64,000 bases of DNA from Luidia sarsii (lineage: Eukaryota; Echinodermata; Asteroidea; Paxillosida; Luidiidae): positions 25,221,727 through 25,285,726 of the forward strand of contig OX465107.1 in NCBI GenBank assembly GCA_949987565.1, read 5' to 3'. The position numbers and the translations under genes were made by a program. The notes beneath the pieces were generated by a model. It made no database searches and had not been told where the DNA came from. It was given only the letters and a program-made list of their open reading frames with translations. Numbering within the stretch: the stretch's first letter is position 1; the number at the start of each line of letters is the position of its first letter. Shown one piece after another: positions 12,725 to 24,700 of this stretch.

Positions 12725-15700
12725 CATAAATTGGTTGGTCAGTTGGTTGGTCAGTTGGTCAGTCAGTCAGTCAGTCAGTCAGTCAGTCAGTCAGTCAGTC
12801 AGTCAGTCAGTCAGCCAGTGGATGGGGTGAGCTGAATCAAGCAACTGGCATTGTAGTAAGTCAAGCAGTTTATCAAACCATTGACTGCTAGTGCTACATG
12901 TTTTTTTTTGGCAGTACTGTGTAGTGTGTAATACAAGTACATGTAGCTATAATTCTTCACCATTTCTTTGATTGTTTTCCCCTGTAGCTTTCAGAGTAGA
13001 TGTGCGGTACAATTGGAAACAGGTTGCTGTGAAAAGAAAGATTTATGTAAAATGTAGCACAGTGACATTCCACCTTCTCCCCAATGCAAAGTAGATGTAC
13101 ATGTAGTGAAGAAACATACCTGTTCTTTGTGTTCATTTGTGTAATGTAGTTTCCTCTAATCCCTTTTCTTTGAAGTCCGACTTCTCTCTATAACTGCAAA
13201 TTCTCATGTCATCATTATTATGAATGCCAGTAATTGTACATGTACATACATGTATACGTGCAAGCCGCAATACTGTAGTCTGAAAATCCAATTCATTCCA
13301 CCAGTGTTGTCCTCATATTAACTGCTAAATAATAATACTAGTGCGCAGTGTTTCCCCTGCATATCAATCTGTGAGGTGCACTGTGAAATGTGGATCATCT
13401 CACTACTTCGGCTGACCACCTTGAGTATTTGTCTCCTGATAGCAAACTTAGTGGTCAAAATCTTGCTTGAAAAATAAACACCAAGCCAAAGCACTTCAAA
13501 TTGTTGTAGAAATGGCTTTTCCCAGCACAATATGTTTCCACATGTACATGTACACTATTACAGTATTTGAGGCTCATTACCCATCCAATCACTCATACAT
13601 GGAACGTCAAGCTGGCACGTCCAGTTGTCCACAATATACATGTACAGTGAGTACAGTGCCAATTTCATTTATAAAGTAAAACATTGGATGCCACATCGGA
13701 CTCTCAAAATTGCAGAGGAAAGCCTGCTAGGGCAGCTGGTATATTGTGGATGTTGGTACGTACACGTATGTTCTGGCTGAAGAACATGAGGACCTACATG
13801 TACAGTATTTCAAAATCTAGATTTCAATATATTCTCTACTAAACACATGAAAGAGGGATGTGCGTGCATCTGATCATCCAATGATAGGATTTGTAGTTGG
13901 GGATTTTATGTCATGATGTCTATTGACCCCTGTGTGAGTCCATGGACCCTAGACCTTCATTTGATTAGAATGGTGTCGCCTGTACTTTGGATCACAGAGA
14001 AATTGTGTGGAAACTATTTACCCTTCATTATACAAGAAATTACAAATGATGCCCATTACTCTCTGTGTGCATTCTTACTGCACCCATCATTACTGTACGG
14101 TGTATCATCAGCGCATGATGAAGCACAAATAAGAGTCACAATTTCTTTAAATGGTTACAGCAATGATGAACATTGATTATGTTGATGAACTTGATGATCT
14201 TTTGATTGTAATTAAAAGTATGGAGTTATTGGAGTGACTGTAAAAGTCACCAAGAAACCTGAGATACATGTAGGCTTTTTGTAGAGCAGTACATGATGTA
14301 GGAAACCAAATGATCTTTGCATACATTTATCATGGGTATGAATCTTCAGCTTGAATAGTTTTAAGCATTCTAAAAAGATAGGGCCTACATTACATGCACA
14401 GGTCTGTATTGCAATATTGCAATTAATTTACTGTACATGTTTATAGTTTATACACATACATGTGTACATGACATGTACATAAACATGTTCATGTACAATA
14501 TATTATGTTCATGTCTGTGTACTGTACATGTACATGTATACATGTACATGTGCGTGTATAATGTACAATGTAAATGGGTCTTCCGACCATGTGCTTCTTC
14601 CATTTGTGCATCCGGTTCTTCCTTCTATGTGTCTGGTTCTTCCATATATCTGGTTCTTCCATCTATGCATCTGGTTCTTCTATGTGTCTGTTTTTTCCTT
14701 CTACATGTATGTGTCTGGTTCTTCCATCTATTTGTCTGGTTCTTCCATCGATGCCTTTGGTTCTTCCAACTACATGTATGCATCTGGTTTTTCCATCTAC
14801 ATCTATGTGTCTGGTTCTTCCATCTATGCCTCTGGTTCTTTCAACTACATGTACATGTATGTGTCTGGTTCTTCTATGTGTCTGGTTCTTCCTTCTATGT
14901 GTCTGGTTCTTCCTTCTATGCATCTGGTTCTTCCATCTATGCCTCTGGTTCTTCCATTTACATATGTATGTGTCTGGTTATGCCTTCTATGTGTCTGGTT
15001 CTTCCTTCTATGTGTCTGGTTCTTCCTTCTATGTGTCTGGTTCTTCCTTCTATGTGTCTGGTTCCTTCTTTCGATGTGCCTGGTTCTTCTATTTATGTGT
15101 CCGGTTCTTCCATCTATGCATCTGGCTCTTCTATACATCTGGTTCTTACTTCTATGTGTCTGGTTCTTCTATGTGTCTGGTTCTTCCTTCTACATGTATG
15201 TGTCTGGTTCTTCCTTCTATGTGTCTGGTTCTTCCTTCTATGTGTCTGGTTCTTCCCTCTATGTGTCTGGTTCTTCCTTCTATGTGTCTGGTTCTTCCTT
15301 CTATGTGTCTGGCTTGCTATTTATGTGTCTGGTTCTTCCTTCTATGTGTCTGGCTCTTCTATTTATGTGTCTGGTTCTTTATTCTATGTGTCTGGTTATT
15401 CCTTCTATGCGTCTGGCTTTTTCTTCTATACATCTGGTTCTTCCTTCTGTGTGTCTGGCTCTTCTATACATCTGGTTCTTCCTTTTATGTGTCTGGTTCT
15501 TCCTTCTATGCCTCTGGTTCTTCCTTCTATGTGTCTGGTTATTCCTTCTATGTGTCTGGCTCTTCTATACATCTGGTTCTTCCTTCTATGTGTCTGGCTC
15601 TTCTATACATCTGGTTCTTCCTACTATGTGTCTGGCTCTTCCTTCTATACATCTAGTTATTCCTTCTATGTGTCTGGTTCTTTCTTCTACATGTATGTGT

Positions 15701-18700
15701 CTGGCTCTTCCTTCTATGTGTCTGGTTCTTCCTTTTATGTGTCTGATTCTTCCATCTACATGTATGCCTCTGGTTCTTCCTTCTGTGTGTCTGGCTCTTC
15801 CTTCTATGTGTCTGGTTCTTCCTTTTGTGTCTGGTTCTTCCATTTATGCATCTGGTTCTTCCTTCTGTGTGTCTGGCTCTTCCTTCTATTTGTCTGGTTC
15901 TTCCTTTTGTGTCTGGTTCTTCCATCTATGCCTCTGGTTCTTCCTTCTGTGTGTCTGGCTCTTCCTTCTATGTGTCTGGTTCTTCCTTTTGTGTCTGGTT
16001 CTTCCATCTATGCCTATGGTTCTTCCTTCTATGTGTCTGGCTTTTCCTTCTATACATCTGGTTCTTCCTTCTATGTGTCTGGTTCTTCCATCTATGCATC
16101 TGGTTCTTCCATTTCCAAGGTTTTTCCTGGGCTGTGACTCTTGTCAGGGCTGGTTTCATCCTGCTTGTGTCGGCGTGTCCAGGGAAGACATAAAGAAGGA
16201 GGAGAAGTGGCACTGTGGCAGGTGTCTCTCGGGAATTAAACCCCAAATCAAAGGTAGGCAAGCTTCATCCTCAAATCCTCTTAACCAGTGTCATCAATGG
16301 ACAGTGGATTACAAAAAATGTTGCAAAATACTGATGCAGGACCTTCCTCTGCCTTTGATGAAGGTCCTGATTCTATCGAATCTTCAGGCTCTCTACATTT
16401 TTGACAAAATTATCAAATCTCCAGCGACATGCGTACAAAATAAGGTTCCTTAGTGAGATGAATGCCATTTTTATACCTGTACTATTTGAAGCAAGTTAAT
16501 TATTATGAAATTTAGCCTGCCAAAAGATTATTCTAACTGTAACCTTCTGTGTAATGAAGTTTACATGTATGAGCACATTTGTGAACAGAGTACAAAAACT
16601 GCCAATTCTGGTGAAAAGACCTCCTACAGATACATGTACACGTACCTGTGTATGTAGGGGGTTGGGATAACTGTCTATGTACACTGTACATGTACATTTG
16701 TGTGTACAGTATGGGTATCATTTTCAAGATCATAACCTTCAATGTACAGATCAGCACATGTAAGTTACAAATCAGACCATAGCTTTCGTGTATGCTAGCA
16801 TGTTGTATACACTTCTAGGACAACCTGGTTTTCAACTTGAATATCTTGAGTTCTTTTGAAGGGTACATGTACATTTCACATACTCCCTGTACACTGTGCA
16901 TCTCATACATACTGTAATATTAATGGCATAGGGTCACCATTTTTGGCAGTTCAAGTCTCACCATCTGAATTGCTGCAGTTGAAATATCTGCGATTTGAAA
17001 CAGCTCTTGCATTTCTGATATCTTTCCAGTGTGTAAACTCCAGGCCAATGGAAGTACATTATTTAAACATCTGCCTTCAACCTAGTTATAAGGACATAGA
17101 AACAACACATTAATGTATGTTTTTATATGTACTGTACATGTAACATGTACAAGGACAGTGTTTAGATATGATATGGTGACTAAGCCTCCTTTCAACAAAT
17201 ACAACACATGGGCATCAACTCCTGCCCAAGTGATGGATGGCTGCCCAGCTCAACCCTTGGCCCATGCTGTCTGCCTCTCCTCCTACTCCTCCTCCTCCAC
17301 TGCAGGTTCAAACGAGCATCAGTGGCCCACCGGCCCCTTTATCATCCCTATTGCTGAGCAACCGGACGGTGAGGTGGCAGGGTCCTCATCGTCGGGCGTG
17401 CCTGAGCTGCCCGTGGAGCTGCCCAGCCTAGCTGACGACCTCACGGACGCGCTGAACGTGGCCAGCCAGGTCCAGAGCGAGGTGGCCGCCTCGCGGGGAA
17501 CAGTCCCCGGCGGTCAGCTCAAGTCCATGGCCATGGAGGCCGGCGGTGGTCAGTCCCAGCTCCAGCCGGGGGAGGACAGCCTGTCCCGACGGTCCAAGCG
17601 GGAGCGCTGCACGTGCCCCAACTGTGTGGTGGACGTCAAAAGGTACACAGAAGGGATACTGTGTCAAGCCTGCCCTCTCGTCGGTCTGGTCAGAGGTCTT
17701 GGGTCCAATTCTTTGTGGCCCGTTCTACTAGATTGGGTGGCCTTGGTCTTGGTCTGCTGATTGGTTGGTCATTGAATCAATGGTTACTTGGTCAGTGTCA
17801 GTCCCTTCCTCTGATTTTGTTCACTATCCACAGCACATTCCCCAACTGTGTCTTGGATGTGAACATGTTTCATAGAGGAGGGATACTGAGTGAGCAGCTC
17901 ATTGCTTGCATCTGACTGCATCTCTTGGTTGTGTCAGAAGTCTTGGCTTCAAATCCTGGTCCACTCAGATTTTCCATGGCTGCTGTAATGGATTCGTTGT
18001 CAATTTTGCCAAACTTACGACTTATCGTAAGAAAACAGGCAATGCATCGTAAAATTATAGGACCTTTCGCGACTGATAGATTGCGTATCACAAGTTGAAT
18101 TCTGATCGTAAGGCTTTGTGAAATCAATCCTCAGTCAGTTAATGGGGTGGTCATCTCATCGCGTCAGTGTTACGATCAGTTTGTCAGTCCTTTTTGTCTT
18201 ACTGTCCATCGTCAATTGAACTTGTCCCAACTGTGCTGTGTGGGCAAGAAGATGTACTTGTATGTGGGATACTTGGTTAAGCAGGTTGCTTGCTTTGCAT
18301 TCACCTTGGTGTCTTTGACTAGTCAGTGTTACTCAGCTGACTGGTTTGTCAGTGTCTGTTAGCCACTCAGTTGATTGTCTCAATGATTGATTGGCCAGTT
18401 AGCAGTGACAATCAATCGATTTACTGATCAACCGACCGTTTGACTGATGGATTAATGAATTGATTGATATATTGATAAGCTTATTGGAGCTGCTGATCAG
18501 GGTTTAAACCAAATAGGGCATGAAGGCCATTGTCTTCATAGAAAACATTCTGGTCGGAAACTTTAACTTTTAATTGTTTTACATTAGGCCCTTGTGAAAA
18601 AAACCCATCACAATTCCAGTATTACATAGCATACATAAGCTTTGCGTTCAGCCCCTATGGCCCCCGTCTATAGATTTTGACATGTGGAAATGTGTGGTGC

Positions 18701-21700
18701 ATCCAGGTGGTTGAAGAGATTCTGCCCTAAATATTCACAAAAGTCACGGCCAGCATTACATATATCCTGGCGATTACTTGATCAAGCGACAGTAGGGCTG
18801 TTCACTTTGCAAGAAAAAAAACCCCATAATTTTAAAATATTTTTCCACTTGTAAACTTTACACACACCGCAAAATTGCTATCGAAAAAGTACTAATCCAA
18901 TTGTGGTTAGTATTGTTGTCAAACTGGGCATGTATCCTAGCATCCTTCCTGAAATGTGGCTCATGGCTCATAAACAAGGTCTGCAATGCCTAGCATTAAC
19001 ACTAGGCTACAGGCAGGTCGTGTGGCATGGTGTGATTTAAAACAAAAATCACACTCTACTTTGTTTATCTCACACTAAAAGTGGAGTCTGGACCGCCGTT
19101 CATACTCCTCTCATAATCCCATTTTTTGTTGTCCTACTACGATCCCAAAATGTTGCCATAGTTTACTTCCTAACACATGTACAGTACACAGTATTAAAGA
19201 AAATTACAAAACATTATTAATAGTGCTCTAGGAACATTTTACTTTTCTGTAACGACTGTGCCTGTGTATATTAGTAAGAATTATGATTCATATGTATGAT
19301 TTGATCAGTAAATGTACACATTCATGTACATGGAGATGCTGCTATTTTTGATGACACATACAGTAGTGGGATTTACAGTCAGTGCATTCAGCACATTTAA
19401 TGTTCCATATATATTCCCAGTTACAAACTGCTTTAGCTTTAAGTTTATACTGACTTACATGACCAAAATGCAAATCTCATAAAAAGTACAGAGCCTGACG
19501 GTTCAATCCTAGGAGGACCTTTTCTCAAAGAGAACAGTCCTGCCCGGGATTGACACGTCATGTCCCCCCCCTCCTAACATTTTTGAGAGGTACTAATGTA
19601 CATTGTGGAAGCTCTGCTATGGGAGTGTAAAAGTCCTGGGTTTACTCCCAGTCACTGCTCATTATATCCATCCAACTAAAATCATAGCAAGAGACTCTAC
19701 CTGTACGGACATGTACTGAGAGTCCTCTGCATTTAAGAAATGCATGCACATCAAGTAGTTTCTTTTGTCCATGCAGCACACTGACAGAACAGATACAATT
19801 CATGTATAGTCTGGCAAATGCAAACCTACATGTACAGATTGGTAGGCCTCTACTGAAAATCATGACTACTGTACTGGTACGTGTGTACATGTGTGCATCT
19901 GCTGAGATGTACATGTACACCGTAGGGACTAGGAAGAAATGAAAAACACCATTGCTAGAAGATTTTCAGTTTAAAGGCCCTATACAACATTGGTAAAAGT
20001 AAAATGATTGCCACATTTTGTGTGTTATACCATTAAAAAATATTCCAAACAAGAAATCCTGGGAAGGTTTTACATTGGTAGCTCAAATGGTAATCTGAGA
20101 CAGTAGAAAAGCTCAAAAATCCTTCACTTTTTTCGCACCGTTTTGATGTGTTAGAAATAGGTTATTAATCTCAAGTAGTAAACTATTTATCAATGTTTGA
20201 GATAAGATTTCTCTAGAAGTACATTGTACAGCATCCCAGACCGTTGGATTTCAACAGGATGATTCTATCACGAACATCTACAGTGTACAATCTGTAAATT
20301 AGAAGGAAATCTGTGGACATTGATGTTTTCCGATCTTCCCAATGTTGTATTGGGCCTTTAAAAAAAGGGGTTAAGACTAGACTTGAGTGCATGACAATTG
20401 TGCACCTGTGGGTGTCTGCTAATGTGCATGTTATACAGGGTCAGTTGAGGTTTTCAATGCATCCTTGCATTTGCCATGTTCTGTATTATAAGGAAACCAT
20501 CTTTTCAATAAGTGTATGATTCATTTACAGTACTTCGTGTCCACATGAAGTGTCCCATTATCTGTCAGATAATCTTTGCAGTGACAAAAACAACTTGCCC
20601 ATAATCAAATTTCTGTCAACAGTCGCATAAAATTGAATTTCTGTGAAATCAATTTCATGAAATTGGACTGCTTGATCCTAGAGCCCTTTTTTCATTTGTC
20701 CCTTTCCCTCTCCCACTGAAAATTGTTATTTTTAACAGAGTGCAGGGGTCGCTAAAATCCAGGATATCCCCAGACTTGTCTGAGCTGCATGTACGTGATG
20801 ATGTCAGCGGTCTGCATGCGTTATGGTCAGCTAATAGCCCTTGCTTGCCATCCAGCGCTGGGACAGAGGAAGTGCAGGATATCTTCAGGCGGTCGCAAAT
20901 GTGTGGGCCACCACAGAGTTGGTCCAAGAGGTTGCCCTTTGGGGTGGAAATGCGCGCGGAAACTCTAGAAAGGCAAATAGAATGATTTAATGCATCACTA
21001 AACCCATTGACAATACTAACCAACCCCTCCATTGACGTGCACATCGTGCAGCTGGTTTAGACTACATGTATTACATTAAGTCAAATTCTGTGTGTGATAT
21101 TAATCTAAATCAAGTAACTGATTGGAGAGTTCTGTGATGCTGCAGTTTATGAACTACATTACGTGTATGTGGAAAGATATGAAAGTAATGACCGAGGCAA
21201 ACTTCATAGAGTTTCTTATGTGCTGTGAAAATACATGTATGTTCTCAATATGACTGAAAGCGCACGCAAACACGGTACCAACCACATATTTGTGTGGGGT
21301 TACAGTATATTGCCATTTAATTGTGTTCAGCTATTTCACTGCTTAGCATAAAGCTTGCACTGTAAGTCGACCTATAGCTGGCCAACTGATTTCCTGGATA
21401 ATGTTTTTTTGTGCTTAGCCAACTTTCTTCTGTAGTTAATACATGTTGTACAGTGTAAATTAGTCCTCCTGATGCTATTTCTCTTCCTGTCCCTTCCTAT
21501 TCTTTCCCATTCCCCCTTGCTCTGTATGATTACTAAAGACAAAAGGTGCATGTATGGGTGCGTAAATTATGTAGCTTTGTTACCAGTTACCATCTGAATT
21601 ACAAGGCAAGGATGTCAAAGGTTTGCAGTTTGCGTCCATTGACTCTGTTCATGTGATGTAGCTTTAATGATGAAAATGAAAGGATTTCTGTCACATAAAC

Positions 21701-24700
21701 AGTCAACATCATTTGACTTGTGCCACTTGTGTCATTGTGGGGTTAACGATAATTTCATAAATATAAGGTTGCCAGTGCATGAAAGGTACATTGTGTAAAA
21801 TTAACCACAAGTATCAACAGACGTGTCCTGTAGTTCATCAACAAGTCAAGTCTCATAGCTGGCAAGACACATGTCCTGAAGCTAGAAATCCAGAGCCCAT
21901 GTTGTTCTGATCTTAGCAGAACCTTCTCCCAGCTAGGCAGAATGGCATGGTCAGAATACAAGAGAAAGAGAGCATTGTTATTATGACACAGATGGCTGTA
22001 GGGAAGATCAAAGGGAAGGGGGGTGGACGACTGGCTTGTTTGTCTCTTGACTTGGACTTATGTCTGACTTGAGTCTTATCTTACGTACATGTACATGTAG
22101 CTCTGGCTTAAGTCACAAAACAAAAGACTTGGACTGAAACTTGAACTCATACCCTACTTGCTTAACTTGTGATTCAATGAAAAAAACATACCGCACAACC
22201 AATAGTCGTTGCAAGACTTTTGTATGCTAAGATAGACTGCAATTGCCAGCTACTGATTTTTACAGGCTTGCATTGGGGTATTGGGCTTCATTGGATGATC
22301 AAATAAATAAATCCAATACACTATTGAATTTGAAGGTGCCTTGTGACTCAGAGCTCAGACTCGACAATGCCCTGAATAAAAAATGTGACTTGGGCCTGAG
22401 GCTCATCCTTGGCGACTCATGACTGAGTCATGACTCATGACTCAGTCATGAGTCATGACTGAGTCATGAGTCATGACTCGATCATGGACTACTTTACGCA
22501 ATAGGGTAAATCCTGGTCTGAGTCCTTGCCCTCTTTGTTCTAGAGGCCATGGTTGTGAATGAACCCAACTTGATAAGCTCCCCTGACCAATCTCCCCTTC
22601 CTTTATCCAGTCAGACTCCCTTGAATTTATTCATGAAGAAGAGACACCTGTTGAGACTGAATAGAGAATTTGCAGCAAACGCCGAAGAAGCTTCATCCAC
22701 AGCTGTCCTCGTCTGCATCTATCCGATGGCCAAGTGATTGTCTTCACCTAATAAACTTAATGTCTGGAGATTTATGATCATCTGTTCTTCAAGAATCACA
22801 CGAACTAAAAGTTTTAAAGAAAACAGAAGGTGTCACCAAAAACTATTCTTCACTTGCTACTTTCACAATGAATAACCAGAAATGTTGTCTTTCTTTGCAG
22901 GCATCACGTATTTAACTATGAGGTGGCCCAATGGACTACTTACTGTAGATGGGCCACCTCAGGTTAGGTATTTGTCTCCAAAACATTACTCCACCTCGGA
23001 GGTGGTGGAGATGAAACACAAAAGTGAACACACAACGTAACAGCAGTTATCCCCGTGCATGAAGAAATTCAGGAAGGAGTTCTCCTGCTTCCACACGTAC
23101 ACTGCAGTCCTGAAGCATGATTTGTGATCCATGATTACATAACCGGTGCATCCATGTGACACCAAACTCCTTCAGTGATCAAATCATTGGTTTCCACCCC
23201 AGACTCCCAAACTCCCTGCAAGAAAAATCCTGCTTCCAAGTTTAGCCTGTGATACTCTGGAGCAAAGGCCGACCTGATTAATCTGATATGATGTGCACCA
23301 AGGAGACTGTGATTCAATAAGGGTTTGCCCTACCTGGCGTATGATTAGCACTGTGTCCTCAGTACCTTCCCCTTATTGCTGAGTGGGAAAAAACCCAATT
23401 CAGGCAGCTCGGGTTGCATTCGAACCTCATGACTCCTGCTTTCTAGCGTAGACGTCTTAGCCACTTGACCACTGAGTTGGTCGAGGCCGTGAGGTGGATT
23501 CGATTCTTCATAGCGGCGTTACCTCATTGCAGCAAGGAGAATGTAATTTAAAAGCCAACTGATTCTTAACCTCCCCCTCCTCCCCTCTACGAAATGCCCT
23601 TTTCTAGGAGAGACATCTCGGTCGGTCCCAGGGAACACGTCTGTCACATCCCCGGCTGCGGTCAAGTCTTCATGAAGACCTCCCACCTCAAGGTGCACCT
23701 GCGCAGCCACGCTGGCCAGCTGCCCTTCAACTGTGACTGGCCCATGTGCGGCAGCAGCTTCCGGCGGTCGGACGAGCTCCAGCGTCACTACCGGACGCAC
23801 ACAGGTGAGCCCCAGACCCTCTGGCCAGTACGGGATTCCCCCGGGTAGCGGGGAGGAGGCGGTCTTTGTCCATCTCTCTGGTTCCAATTTCCCAAAGCTG
23901 CTGAGCCCCAGACCCTCTGGCCAGTACGGGATTCCCCCGGGTAGCGGGGAGGAGGCGGTCTTTGTCCATCTCTCTGGTTCCAATTTCCCAAAGCTGCTGA
24001 GCCCGGGGACCTCTGAATTCAGAGCACCGATGGTGTTGCTAACTTGCTCTGCCCCGGCCCTCCGAATCCTGGCACTGCTTTTGTCTAAGTTTTCAGACAG
24101 AGACTCTTATCAGCCTACCACAAAACAGTATGTAGTATGACAAAAACAGTCGTCTGATTATGCCAGGTTTGACTCACTTGTACGCAGTGTAGACTTATTG
24201 ATTTATTTCACATCTACCGCTGAGCACTGGTATTTATTGTTTCCAGTTGGTTACCAAGTTTTGAAAATGGTACATTATTTTTTTTAAATGTTGGGGCAGT
24301 CATGGGCATTGAAAAGTGGCTATACACCCGATTTCTTTTTCACTAGGAACATCTTTAAACGATTTGTAAAAATAGGGCCTGAGCTGGACGTTTCTCTAAG
24401 GACCTTCCTCTGCCTGCTAGGATTGAAACACTAGACCTACATTTTTTAGATTTGTGCCCACTACAATGACCTCTCCCAACACGACGGTCAAGTGGTTAAA
24501 CACCTCCACATTATGAAGGGCAGCCGTTCATATATCAAGCTGAAAGCCAAATAATTAGAGCACTTCCCTGGTTGCCGAGACTGTCAGGTCCTCCATTGTC
24601 TATTCCTGGTACCCTGCCCTTCCCCAAGCACACCACCCAATAGATGCAGCTTCGAATTCCCTTCGAAGGTTTTGGACCTGTGACTGCAATAATCAGGGGC

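Larger units (their letters stand above)
8669..16119 (+). other. Intron 1 of the composite gene (7.45 kb)
   Basis: Separates the two halves of the PHD finger. Contains CT-rich sequence near the donor, TACATGTA tracts, tetranucleotide repeats at 12683-12813 and the 21-bp minisatellite up to the acceptor. No other coding exon recognised. Confidence 0.75.
17643..23607 (+). other. Intron 3 of the composite gene
   Basis: 6 kb. Holds two decayed Btd-exon copies, a MITE (about 17985-18133), a foldback repeat (about 19498-19560), an AP-1-like palindromic tract (22413-22480), an inverted-repeat element (about 22915-23010) and a tRNA-like SINE fragment on the - strand (about 23395-23490). An 81-codon ORF at 20740-20985 follows an acceptor-like AACAG but has no recognisable domain. 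Confidence 0.65.

Noticed and set aside
14437..16453. ORFs of 566, 641 and 360 codons as a secreted or membrane repeat protein
   Set aside because: They are three frames of the same 21-bp pyrimidine-rich minisatellite. No frame is preferred, and the array ends at a splice acceptor for a PHD exon whose partner exon is at 8571.
20740..20985. 81-codon ORF as an extra exon of the composite gene
   Set aside because: An acceptor-like AACAG precedes it, but no donor of fitting phase and no recognised domain; inclusion is not needed for frame continuity.
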